A DNA stretch of 6,811 bases from Bacillota bacterium. Lineage in GTDB: Bacteria; Bacillota_A; Clostridia; Peptostreptococcales; Anaerovoracaceae. The DNA lies in contig JAFRWQ010000191.1 of the NCBI GenBank assembly GCA_017437925.1, positions 1-6,811 on the forward strand, in the 5' to 3' direction. A program made the position numbers and the translations under genes. How positions within the stretch are numbered: the first letter of the stretch is position 1; each line of letters starts with the position of its first letter. The notes below the pieces were generated by a model that saw only the letters and a list, made by a program, of their open reading frames with translations, made no database searches and had not been told where the DNA came from. Positions 1-5,671 of this stretch are shown here, one piece after another.

Positions 1-1970
1 AGACCTACTATCCGGCGTCCATTCTGGGCACCGCCGCCGACAACAAGCTCTACCAGTTCATAGGCGTAATACTCAAGGCGATCGCCCTGCACATACCCCA
101 CATCATTTTCATCTCTCTTCCGCTGATCTTCATATTTATTTACGGTAAGAATGTATATGTAAACCTGCCCGGCGAAGAAGAAGAGAGCTCCGGTGAAGCC
201 GCGGAAGACGTCCCGGCCGGGGAGAAAAAGCGCGCGGCAAGAGCCTCCGCAGGGAGAAAAGCGAAGAAAAAGAACCCCGCAGCTGCCGCGGCCTTCCTCT
301 TCATGATCGCCGCCTGCTTGATATTCCATCTCGGCGGCCTCGCCAGCCTTAAGCTGCCCTGGAAGGGCGACATGGTCCCCGGCGACCTCTACAGGATGGA
401 CATCAACTACAACGAGCAGGTGCAGCAGCTGGGCCTTTACACCATGATAAGGCTCGATATCAAGCACGCCTTCGTCCCCGCCGACTACGCCCAGGAGATA
501 GACGTGAGCCTGCTGGCTTCGGACGACAGAGAGGAAGAGCCCGAAAAGAAGGACGAAACGGAGGAAAACCCCAAGTTCGAGACTCCCAAAGAGGATACGC
601 CGAAGACGGAAGAGCCTCAGATCCAGGAACCGGAGCCCGAACCGGAGCCTGATCCGGTGGACAGGTCGCCCAACGTGATGGACATAGACCTGGACGGTCT
701 TCGCGAGACCACCAAGAGCAAGGACGTCAAGTGGCTCTGCGACTACTTCAGCGCCGTCGAACCCACCAACAAGAACGAATACACCGGCATGTTCGAGGGC
801 TACAACGTGGTATTCTTCACCGTCGAAGCCCTGGACACCTGCGCCGTCAGCGAAAAGTACACCCCGACCATCTACAAGATGCTCAACGAGGGCTTCGTTT
901 TCAACAATTTCTACAGCGCCCTCCACTTCACCAGCACCTCCAACGGGGAATGCCAGAACATGCTGGGCCTCTACCCCAAGAACGGCAAGCCCATAACCAT
1001 GGTGAGGACCGGAGTGCTCAAGACCGACCTGCCCTTCACCCTGGCTCACCAGCTCAACAGGCTGGGCTACGTCAGCAAGGGCTACCACAACAACTGGGAC
1101 CTCTACGAGAGATCCAAATCCCACCCCAACATGGGGTATCAGTGGAACTTCTGCAGCAGGGGCCTCAACTACGAAAAGAACTCATCCGGCGACCTCAAGT
1201 GGCCCCAGCAGGACACCTTCATGATAGAGGATTCCATAGACGACTACATCTTCGGCGACGAACCCTTCAACATCTACTACCTCACCGTGTCGGGCCACAC
1301 CCCCTACTCATGGAACTGGGTATCAAGCAAGTACAGGGAAGAGCTTGCCGACTGCGAGTACAGCGAGACCACCAAGGCCTACATAGCCTCGGTCATGGAG
1401 TTCGACAGAGCCGTCGAGATACTTCTGAAAAAGCTCGAAGAAGCCGGAAAGCTTGAAAACACCCTGATCGTCGCGGCTCCCGACCACATACCCTACACCG
1501 ACGTGGAGACCATAGAAGAGCTCATGGGAAGGGAGCTCGGCACCTCTGCCGCCGCCCAGGCCATCAACGAGCAGGCCCTGGACCTTGACGTCTACCGCAA
1601 CGGCCTCATAATCTGGAGCGCCAGCATGACCGAGCCCGTATACGTGGACAAGGTCTGCTGCCAGGTGGACATACTGCCCACGGTATCCAACCTTCTGGGC
1701 CTCGAATACGACTCCAGGCTCCTGGCGGGCACCGACCTGCTCTCCGAATCCGAGGGCATGGTGGTGTTCTCATCCAGATGCTGGAGGACCGACAAAGGCC
1801 TCTACAACCGCTTCACCCAGGAGTTCACCCCCGCCGAAGGCGTCGAGATGAGCGAGGAGGAGACCGCCGAGTACGTGGAGAGGACCAAGGCCCTGGCGGG
1901 CTACAGGCTGGACTGCACCAACAAGATAGTCGAAAACAACTTCTACAGCCTGCTGTTCCCCGGGCAGTAG
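1..1970 (+). CDS. LtaS-like membrane sulfatase / phosphoglycerol transferase, 3' part (5' end outside window)
   Basis: The reading frame is open from the left edge (first full codon at base 3) to TAG at 1968-1970, giving 655 visible residues; the start is missing. Two hydrophobic segments are visible (about residues 20-47 and 92-113), separated by a charged loop with a polybasic end (about 75-90). A Pro/Glu-rich linker follows (about 174-222), then an extracellular alkaline-phosphatase-fold domain from about 265. Catalytic landmarks of the LtaS family are recognisable: metal-binding Glu275 (FFTVEALD), nucleophile Thr312 (STSNGE), Asp494-His495 (APDH), and substrate-site His362, Arg370 (YERSKSHPNMGY) and His432 (SGHTPY). 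Members of this family transfer glycerol phosphate from phosphatidylglycerol to build lipoteichoic acid or decorate envelope glycans on the outer membrane face. The family is secure; the exact acceptor polymer is not, and a phosphoglycerol or phosphoethanolamine transferase is possible. The ATG at 303 lies inside a membrane segment and is not the start. Transcription ends at the hairpin at 2055-2097. Confidence 0.9.
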   Translation, partial: TYYPASILGTAADNKLYQFIGVILKAIALHIPHIIFISLPLIFIFIYGKNVYVNLPGEEEESSGEAAEDVPAGEKKRAARASAGRKAKKKNPAAAAAFLFMIAACLIFHLGGLASLKLPWKGDMVPGDLYRMDINYNEQVQQLGLYTMIRLDIKHAFVPADYAQEIDVSLLASDDREEEPEKKDETEENPKFETPKEDTPKTEEPQIQEPEPEPEPDPVDRSPNVMDIDLDGLRETTKSKDVKWLCDYFSAVEPTNKNEYTGMFEGYNVVFFTVEALDTCAVSEKYTPTIYKMLNEGFVFNNFYSALHFTSTSNGECQNMLGLYPKNGKPITMVRTGVLKTDLPFTLAHQLNRLGYVSKGYHNNWDLYERSKSHPNMGYQWNFCSRGLNYEKNSSGDLKWPQQDTFMIEDSIDDYIFGDEPFNIYYLTVSGHTPYSWNWVSSKYREELADCEYSETTKAYIASVMEFDRAVEILLKKLEEAGKLENTLIVAAPDHIPYTDVETIEELMGRELGTSAAAQAINEQALDLDVYRNGLIIWSASMTEPVYVDKVCCQVDILPTVSNLLGLEYDSRLLAGTDLLSESEGMVVFSSRCWRTDKGLYNRFTQEFTPAEGVEMSEEETAEYVERTKALAGYRLDCTNKIVENNFYSLLFPGQ

Positions 1971-1999
1971 AGACCGCCGGGCACTATACGGCGGCAGTC

Positions 2000-2019
2000 C
2001 CGGAGCATCCGGGCTCCGG
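2000..2019 (+). other. GC-rich hairpin in the 3' UTR of the sulfatase gene
   Basis: CCGGAGC (2000-2006) and GCTCCGG (2013-2019) form a 7-bp stem around a 6-nt loop. No T-run follows, so it is not itself an intrinsic terminator. It might stabilise the 3' end of the sulfatase transcript or have no function. I see nothing else between 1971 and 2054. Confidence 0.3.
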
Positions 2020-2054
2020 CCCCGAAGCGGCACGGCCGGCGAAATAAGCAGCGC

Positions 2055-2097
2055 AAAAGGACGCCCGAAAGCTTTCAGCTCCGGGGCGTCCTTTTTT
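2055..2097. terminator. bidirectional intrinsic terminator between convergent genes
   Basis: AAAAGGACGCCC (2055-2066) pairs perfectly with GGGCGTCCTTTT (2084-2095), a 12-bp stem with a 17-nt loop. On plus the stem runs into T6 (2092-2097). On minus the four A's at 2055-2058 become a T4 tail. It lies 84 nt after the sulfatase stop and 15 nt beyond the DUF4037 stop, so it can end both converging transcripts. The tail is stronger in the plus direction. Confidence 0.88.
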
Positions 2098-2111
2098 CAT
2101 GCTTTTACGCG

Positions 2112-3038
2112 TTATTTCATGTTTCTTATAAACGGGTCGGATATATGGTCTTCGACTGAACGGCCGTGCTTTTCGAGCTCTCCGCAGAATGCGTCCGAAA
2201 GGCCCTGAAGCTGCAGGGCGCCTATGACGAAGGAAGCGGCCTGTTCGATCAGAAGAAGAGTCTCGTCCGTATCCCCGCCCTCACCCGGGCCGGCTTCCAG
2301 TATGGCGGAAAGTATGCCCGCGTAATCTGCCATGCCCTCTTCCCTGAGAGCTTTAAAGCGCCACTTGTAGAAGGGCATGTAGCGGCCCATGAGAAGAAAG
2401 CCCGCGTGAAGGCCGCTGTCGACGAAGGAATTGAGGGCCAGCCGCGCCGCCTCCTTTTCGCCGTGGGCAAGGCAGCGGGGATAGTTGTACTGACCGCTCT
2501 GGGCCATCTCGGAGAGACAGTCCGCCAGCTTCCTGAGCCTTATGTCGTCAGGCAGGGCCGAGAGCTTTTCTCTCGCTCCGCCGATGATGCCCGGCCCGTC
2601 ATAAAAGATGCGGCCGTTCGTCACTTCGAGAAGGTACTGCTCGGGCAGCCTGTACCACTGCTCCGGGCTCAGCTCCCCGTCGAGGCTCCCGGTCCTGGCC
2701 CTGACAAAGTCTTCGATCCTTATGACTCCCCTCCTGGACCCTCCCGCGGGGCTGATCAGGCTCTTTTTCAGGCCCTCGTACTCTTTGGGAAGCTTGTCGT
2801 ATGCCCTCTGAAGAAGGAAGGCGCTGCGCCTGTCCACCGTATCCTCTCCTGGCAGGAAGATGCAAAAACCGGGCTCCATGTCGTGGTCCCTTGAGACCTC
2901 GTCGTCAAAGCCCAGGCACTCGGATCCGCTGCCGCAAAGGCCGCAGGCGATGAGGGGCATAAGCTGCGGGAACTGCTCCTTAAGCATGGGCTCCCCGAAT
3001 TCTTTATAATAGTTATACGAAAGCTCAAGACCTTTCAT
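2112..3038 (-). CDS. DUF4037 family protein, predicted nucleotidyltransferase-like
   Basis: The product has 308 residues. The N-terminal block GSGSE (36-40) followed by FDDEVSRDHD (44-53) is the hallmark I recognise for DUF4037 proteins. It also fits the polymerase-beta-type nucleotidyltransferase pattern: a Gly-Ser pair, then Asp51-x-Asp53 as candidate metal ligands. A PFYKW block (222-226) resembles the second conserved part of the family. No signal peptide or membrane segment is seen, so it should be cytoplasmic. The ATG at 3038-3036 is preceded by GAGGAG with a 5-nt spacer. The coding region starts 14 nt before the end of the upstream TPR gene, which implies translational coupling. The substrate is unknown; nucleotide transfer to a small molecule or protein is inferred from fold resemblance, and no measured activity is claimed. 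TAA lies at 2114-2112, just before the shared terminator. Confidence 0.85.
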   Translation of the reverse strand: MKGLELSYNYYKEFGEPMLKEQFPQLMPLIACGLCGSGSECLGFDDEVSRDHDMEPGFCIFLPGEDTVDRRSAFLLQRAYDKLPKEYEGLKKSLISPAGGSRRGVIRIEDFVRARTGSLDGELSPEQWYRLPEQYLLEVTNGRIFYDGPGIIGGAREKLSALPDDIRLRKLADCLSEMAQSGQYNYPRCLAHGEKEAARLALNSFVDSGLHAGFLLMGRYMPFYKWRFKALREEGMADYAGILSAILEAGPGEGGDTDETLLLIEQAASFVIGALQLQGLSDAFCGELEKHGRSVEDHISDPFIRNMK

Positions 3039-3846
3039 ATATGCTCCTCGCCCTTTCGTTCAGCTCGTCCTCGTACATGAAATATCCGTAGTAGCCGAAG
3101 ACGGGGGCGCACTTTTCGCAGACGAAGGCGTAGTTGCCGTCCCTTGCCTGCTCTCTGTCCAGAAGCTCCCAGGCCCTTGCGACGCAGTCGGCGATCTGCT
3201 CCTCGCCCTCGTATATCCCCAGCCTCGCCTCCGCCGCGCTGGCCAGGTTGAGCCAGCTTATGGCCTGCTCGGGACCGCTGCCCCCGATCCTTTCCATCAC
3301 CGCTATCGCCTTGAAATACAGGGCTTCGGCCTCTTCAAAGCGCTCAAGATCGACCAGGGCCAGGGCAGTGTTGTTGTAAAGCCCGCCCAGCCTGGCGTCG
3401 TCGTTTTTGAGCTCCCTTTCATATATCGCCCTGGCCTTTTCGAAGAGAGGCAGGGCGTCCCCCGCCATGCCGAAGGCTTTATAGACCGTGGCGCTGTTGA
3501 TATAGCAGGTCGCCCCGCTCACGCTGTCCTCATAGCCCAAAGAAGCGAGGAGCCGCAGAGCTTCGCCCGCCCTTTCCAAGGCATCTTCCCTTCTTCCCAG
3601 CTTTCTGTAAAGGCCCATGAGCTCGTTGTTCATCGAGAAGGCGCCTCTTTCGTCCCTTCCGGCTTCGGCCTCGGCCAGCCAGTATTTGAGGAGCCTCTCC
3701 GCCTCGGCGTAATCGTTCTTCGAAAGCTCCGAGTCCACCTTTTCGATCACCCTCTTCACGGGTACGGCGCTTACGGGAGCTTCCCCGTCTTTGGGCATTT
3801 CAAAGGGGCAGCGGGGCTCCTGATAGTCTTCTTTTTCCAGATACAT
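3025..3846 (-). CDS. tetratricopeptide repeat (TPR) protein, first gene of the DUF4037 operon
   Basis: From the ATG at 3846-3844 the product has 273 residues. After a short head (EDYQEPRCPF, 6-15) it is almost wholly helical. Paired amphipathic helices with TPR-like spacing lie at about 34-61, 68-102, 110-145, 153-187 and 195-230; YNNTALALVDLERFEEAEALYFKAI (about 157-181) is the clearest unit, described here only by its TPR consensus residues. The C-terminal tail carries a CEKC pair (243-246) and an aromatic GYYGYF stretch. A longer open frame extends to 4032, but it would run into the asparaginase gene and across its promoter. The 3846 start has AGGA 7 nt upstream and sits about 37 nt downstream of a good minus-strand promoter. 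TPR proteins usually act as protein-binding scaffolds. The overlap with the DUF4037 gene suggests the two products work together, perhaps with this one presenting a partner or substrate. Confidence 0.85.
   Translation of the reverse strand: MYLEKEDYQEPRCPFEMPKDGEAPVSAVPVKRVIEKVDSELSKNDYAEAERLLKYWLAEAEAGRDERGAFSMNNELMGLYRKLGRREDALERAGEALRLLASLGYEDSVSGATCYINSATVYKAFGMAGDALPLFEKARAIYERELKNDDARLGGLYNNTALALVDLERFEEAEALYFKAIAVMERIGGSGPEQAISWLNLASAAEARLGIYEGEEQIADCVARAWELLDREQARDGNYAFVCEKCAPVFGYYGYFMYEDELNERARSIYERS
3039..3050 (-). promoter_or_regulatory. ribosome binding site of the DUF4037 gene, inside the TPR coding sequence
   Basis: On minus the sequence reads GAGGAG, then CATAT, then ATG. The site lies within the last codons of the TPR gene, so ribosomes finishing the TPR protein can reload directly onto the DUF4037 start. 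It fixes the start at 3038. Confidence 0.75.
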
Positions 3847-3889
3847 CTTCACATCCTGTTCCGCGGGGCTGCCGCATGAGGTTTTTAAA

Positions 3890-3918
3890 AGTATATCACA
3901 GAGCGCGGCCTTCGTGGT
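3890..3918 (-). promoter_or_regulatory. promoter of the TPR-DUF4037 operon (extended -10)
   Basis: On minus, TGATATACT carries a -10 of TATACT (3895-3890) preceded by an extended TG motif. The -35 region (about 3918-3913, ACCACG) is poor, as is common with extended -10 promoters. Predicted initiation near 3883 leaves a leader of about 37 nt before the ATG at 3846. The hexamer overlaps the -35 position of the opposing asparaginase promoter. Confidence 0.55.
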
Positions 3919-3923
3919 ATAAT
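3895..3923 (+). promoter_or_regulatory. promoter of the asparaginase gene (extended -10)
   Basis: TGGTATAAT contains a perfect -10, TATAAT at 3918-3923, with an extended TG at 3915-3916. The hexamer 17 nt upstream (ATCACA, 3895-3900) is a weak -35. Predicted initiation near 3930 gives a leader of about 50 nt. Confidence 0.7.
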
Positions 3924-3935
3924 TTCGGGGAAGGA

Positions 3936-3947
3936 CCGCGTCCGCGG
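3936..3947 (+). other. small GC hairpin in the asparaginase leader
   Basis: CCGC (3936-3939) and GCGG (3944-3947) pair around GTCC. The overlapping sequence GTCCGCGGAC (3940-3949) is a perfect 10-bp palindrome. It sits just after the predicted transcription start, so it could be an operator half-site pair or simply leader structure. No regulator can be named. Confidence 0.3.
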
Positions 3948-3967
3948 ACCCGGAAAGCCTTGCAAAC

Positions 3968-3974
3968 GGGAGGA
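3968..3974 (+). promoter_or_regulatory. ribosome binding site of the asparaginase gene
   Basis: GGGAGGA ends 5 nt before the ATG at 3980, a strong Shine-Dalgarno match. It supports this start over any alternative. Confidence 0.8.
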
Positions 3975-3979
3975 TCACC

Positions 3980-4981
3980 ATGCCTAAGAAAAAGATACTG
4001 CTCATAACCACCGGAGGAACCATCGCCTCCAAGCCTTCCGAAGACGGGCTCTCCCCCCAGATGGGCTCGGGACAGCTGCTCAGCTACATGGAGGACCTTC
4101 CAGCCCACTACGACATCGACGTCGAAGACCTGCTGAGCCTGGACAGTTCCAACATCCAGGCCGAGGAGTGGCAGATAATAGCGAGAGCCGTGGCCGAAAA
4201 GATCGGCCTTTACGACGGCATAGTCATCACCCACGGCACCGACACCATGGCCTACACGGCCTCCATGCTCTGCTACATGCTGCAGAACCTCGATAAGCCG
4301 GTGGTGATCACCGGAAGCCAGGTGCCCATAGACAACATGCTCACCGACGCCAGGAACAACCTCTACACCGCCTTCGCGGCGGCGGAGAGCGGCATCAGGG
4401 GCGTCAGCATAGCCTTCAACCGCAAGATCATCAGGGGCTGCAGGGCCGTAAAGGTGAGGACCATGGGCTTTGAAGCCTTTGAAAGCGTCAACGCGGGGCT
4501 TCTCGGCGAGGTCTACGGCGACGGGCTCAGAAAATACGTGAGGGACTCTGAACCCGAAGGACCGTTCCGGCTCTGCGACGAGCTCTCTACCGACGTGTTC
4601 CTCCTTAAACTGATACCCAGCACCAAGCCCGAGATCTTCGACACCTTAAGAAACATGAATTACAAGGGCATAGTCATCGAAGCCTTCGGTCTGGGCGGCA
4701 TGCACTTCATCAGAAGGAACCTGCTGGACGCCCTCGAAAGGCTCACCCGGGCGGGAGTCTCGGTGGTGGTCGTGAGCCAGTGCCTCTACGACGCCAGCGA
4801 CCTCAGGTTCTACGAGGTGGGGACCAAGCTCCTCTCCTGCGGGGTCATCTCGGGAAAGGACATGACCACCGAAGCCGCGGTCACCAAGCTCATGTGGGCC
4901 CTGGGCCGCGCGAAAACTCCCGAAGAGGTCAGAGCCCTTTTCGAGACCAATTTTGCGGGAGAGATCTCGGAAGATGAATAA
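3980..4981 (+). CDS. ansA: type I (cytoplasmic) L-asparaginase
   Basis: The product has 333 residues, the usual length for bacterial type I asparaginases, and no signal peptide, so it should hydrolyse L-asparagine to aspartate and ammonia in the cytoplasm. The N-terminal TTGGTIA motif supplies the nucleophile Thr14. The second signature HGTDTM (85-90) supplies Thr87 and Asp88. Lys158, in a region aligning with the lysine of the Thr-Asp-Lys triad of E. coli asparaginases (followed by FESVNAG), completes the active site. DSSN (55-58) matches the substrate carboxylate-binding loop. GSQVP (112-116) and DARNNL (123-128) are further family blocks. All expected catalytic residues are present, so the enzyme should be active. 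It is longer than just the catalytic N-domain and shorter than archaeal GatD, so a tRNA-amidotransferase role is unlikely. The gene appears monocistronic, with its own promoter, and faces a convergent gene 13 nt after its stop. Most of its arginines use AGG/AGA. Confidence 0.93.
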   Translation: MPKKKILLITTGGTIASKPSEDGLSPQMGSGQLLSYMEDLPAHYDIDVEDLLSLDSSNIQAEEWQIIARAVAEKIGLYDGIVITHGTDTMAYTASMLCYMLQNLDKPVVITGSQVPIDNMLTDARNNLYTAFAAAESGIRGVSIAFNRKIIRGCRAVKVRTMGFEAFESVNAGLLGEVYGDGLRKYVRDSEPEGPFRLCDELSTDVFLLKLIPSTKPEIFDTLRNMNYKGIVIEAFGLGGMHFIRRNLLDALERLTRAGVSVVVVSQCLYDASDLRFYEVGTKLLSCGVISGKDMTTEAAVTKLMWALGRAKTPEEVRALFETNFAGEISEDE

Positions 4982-5009
4982 AAAAGCCCCGGTGCTATAC
5001 GCATAGGGC
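4980..5009 (-). terminator. intrinsic terminator of the small membrane-protein gene
   Basis: Read on minus, GCCC (5009-5006) pairs with GGGC (4989-4986), with an inner CTAT/ATAG pairing possible. The hairpin is followed directly by T6 (plus-strand A6 at 4980-4985). The hairpin contains the TAG stop of the minus-strand gene, and the T-tract overlaps the TAA stop of the asparaginase gene. The outer stem is short, so confidence is moderate. Confidence 0.5.
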
Positions 5010-5384
5010 AAGAACTAAAGAAAGAAGTATAAAGGCGGCGGAAACGAGGAGGTGCTCCTTCATTACCGCCCCTCTTTTTTGCGTGCTCTCGTATTCGGGG
5101 CGGCTCTTTATCTCAGAGGTCTTGGGGTCGTAGTTCTTCACCGTGAACGACTCGACTATCTTTTTGAAACTGTAGATGACCCCGTTGTAAAAGCCCAGGT
5201 GGAGGGTCAGCTCAAAGAGAGCGTAGACCAGCTGGAATATCCCCCCGAAGAAAAAGGCGTTGCTTAAGAAATGCAGAGCGTTCTCGTCCCTGCGCACGGC
5301 AAAAGCGCCGAGGGCTCCAACGGCGAGCCCCCAGATAAGAGAACGCTTGATTTTCTCCCTGTCCAAAGCCTTCATACCAGTCAT
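4995..5384 (-). CDS. small membrane protein, probably DUF3899 family
   Basis: The product is 129 residues from the ATG at 5384-5382. It has a basic N-terminus (DREKIKRS) and hydrophobic segments at about 15-30, 39-61 and 111-129. A central block (LSNAFFFGGIFQLVYALF, 40-57) is followed by LGFYNGVIYSFKK (63-75), then a polar loop with PEYEST (96-101). The order of a membrane helix pair, a GF-[YF]-[ND]-G-x-x-Y element, a Tyr-containing loop and a last helix matches my recollection of DUF3899 proteins in Firmicutes, whose function is unknown. An in-frame GTG at 5462 would add 26 residues, but it lies in the divergent promoter and has no ribosome site. The 5384 ATG has AAGGA 4 nt upstream. The gene converges on the asparaginase gene and diverges from the peptide-binding lipoprotein gene. 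Confidence 0.72.
   Translation of the reverse strand: MTGMKALDREKIKRSLIWGLAVGALGAFAVRRDENALHFLSNAFFFGGIFQLVYALFELTLHLGFYNGVIYSFKKIVESFTVKNYDPKTSEIKSRPEYESTQKRGAVMKEHLLVSAAFILLSLVLALCV
5034..5080 (+). terminator. possible plus-strand terminator of the asparaginase transcript
   Basis: GGCGG (5034-5038) can pair with CCGCC (5066-5070), enclosing an inner hairpin AGGAG-GTG-CTCCT (5047-5059). CCTC and T6 (5075-5080) follow. It lies inside the convergent membrane-protein gene. If it works, the asparaginase mRNA overlaps the 3' end of its neighbour by about 85 nt. The T-run is 4 nt from the stem, which weakens the call. Confidence 0.3.
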
Positions 5385-5394
5385 TATATCCTTT
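5385..5394 (-). promoter_or_regulatory. ribosome binding site that sets the start of the DUF3899-like gene
   Basis: On minus, AAGGA then TATA precedes ATG at 5384. The next ATG (5375) would be about 13 nt away, too far. The site therefore favours the 129-residue product. Confidence 0.6.
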
Positions 5395-5404
5395 TTCGGA
5401 CAGG
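5394..5404 (-). repeat. copy 1 of an 11-bp shared element in divergent leaders
   Basis: Minus-strand CCTGTCCGAAA lies in the leader of the DUF3899-like gene. It begins 52 nt downstream of the start of that promoter's -35 box. An identical copy is on plus at 5518-5528. Confidence 0.5.
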
Positions 5405-5426
5405 TTTCAATTTCGTTCGATGCGAT

Positions 5427-5456
5427 ATATTGCGCAGATTGGTATAAATTAGTCAA
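5427..5456 (-). promoter_or_regulatory. candidate promoter of the DUF3899-like gene
   Basis: Minus-strand TTGACT (5456-5451) is a near-consensus -35. The best -10 at 18 bp spacing is CAATAT (5432-5427), with AATATA and TATATC overlapping it one base and three bases further on. The -35 is good and the -10 uncertain. Initiation near 5420 would give a leader of about 35 nt, which fits the 5384 start. Confidence 0.45.
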
Positions 5457-5462
5457 TTCCAC

Positions 5463-5491
5463 TTGATTTTCGGTCCGTTTTAATCTAATAT
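5463..5491 (+). promoter_or_regulatory. promoter of the peptide-binding lipoprotein gene
   Basis: TTGATT (5463-5468), a 17-bp spacer and TAATAT (5486-5491) form a good sigma-A type promoter. Initiation is expected near 5498, leaving an unusually long leader of about 180 nt. The -35 box is only 6 bp from the -35 of the opposite promoter. Confidence 0.65.
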
Positions 5492-5497
5492 GGTTTT

Positions 5498-5513
5498 GTT
5501 AATGCAAATTAAC
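5498..5513. promoter_or_regulatory. candidate operator: perfect palindrome at the lipoprotein start site
   Basis: GTTAAT (5498-5503), GCAA, ATTAAC (5508-5513) is a perfect 6-4-6 inverted repeat covering the predicted +1 to +16. This is a classical place for repressor binding. Flanking TGGTT (5491-5495) and AACCA (5511-5515) add outer, partly overlapping symmetry. The binding protein is unknown. Confidence 0.45.
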
Positions 5514-5517
5514 CAGG

Positions 5518-5528
5518 CCTGTCCGAAA
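5518..5528 (+). repeat. copy 2 of the 11-bp shared element
   Basis: Plus-strand CCTGTCCGAAA begins 55 nt downstream of the start of the lipoprotein promoter's -35 box. It mirrors the copy at 5394-5404 on the other strand. Its first bases also belong to CAGGCCTG (5514-5521), an 8-bp palindrome. Confidence 0.5.
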
Positions 5529-5665
5529 GCGATTTTATTCGTTTCGTGGCATCAAAAAACTGTTTTTCCCGCAATTTTTCAAGCACTTCAGCCGTTTAGG
5601 CGCAATAAACAGGAGCCAAATCCGCCCTTCGGGCGGTCAGGTATAGAAAAACAGAGTTTTTTAGT
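5529..5665 (+). other. long, possibly structured 5' leader of the lipoprotein mRNA
   Basis: This stretch is AT-rich and holds no convincing gene. Visible hairpins are GTTTA/TAAAC (5594-5610, 7-nt loop), CCGCCC-TTC-GGGCGG (5622-5636) and a weak AAAAAC/GTTTTT pair (5647-5661) just before the ribosome site. The GC stem is 20 nt from the nearest T-run, so it is not a standard terminator. I do not recognise a known riboswitch. Confidence 0.35.
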
Positions 5666-5671
5666 AAGGAG
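5666..5671 (+). promoter_or_regulatory. ribosome binding site of the lipoprotein gene
   Basis: AAGGAG, preceded by T, is a consensus Shine-Dalgarno sequence 8 nt upstream of the ATG at 5680. It settles the start and suggests efficient translation. Confidence 0.85.

Noticed and set aside
303..305. ATG as the start of the sulfatase gene
   Set aside because: It falls within a membrane helix, and the frame is open with family-like membrane sequence back to the window edge.
731..1456. Open frame on plus in another frame of the sulfatase gene
   Set aside because: The product is Gln/His/Arg-rich, typical of a shifted GC-rich frame. The sulfatase catalytic motifs are in the main frame.
2166..2894. 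Open frame on plus across the DUF4037 gene
   Set aside because: No recognisable domain and no ribosome site. The minus strand encodes clear DUF4037 motifs in an operon.
3847..4032. Longer TPR protein starting at 4032
   Set aside because: The extra 62 residues would be antisense to the asparaginase start and cross both promoters. The ATG at 3846 has its own ribosome site and promoter.
3980..4981. Asparaginase read as GatD, the asparaginase-like subunit of tRNA amidotransferase
   Set aside because: GatD is archaeal, longer, and has an extra N-terminal domain. Length and start here match a stand-alone type I asparaginase.
5385..5462. GTG start at 5462 for the DUF3899-like protein
   Set aside because: It lies in the divergent promoter with no ribosome site; the added residues are not membrane-like.
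5622..5636. GC hairpin read as an intrinsic terminator or attenuator
   Set aside because: No T-run follows directly; the nearest T6 is 20 nt away and next to the ribosome site. Kept only as possible leader structure.
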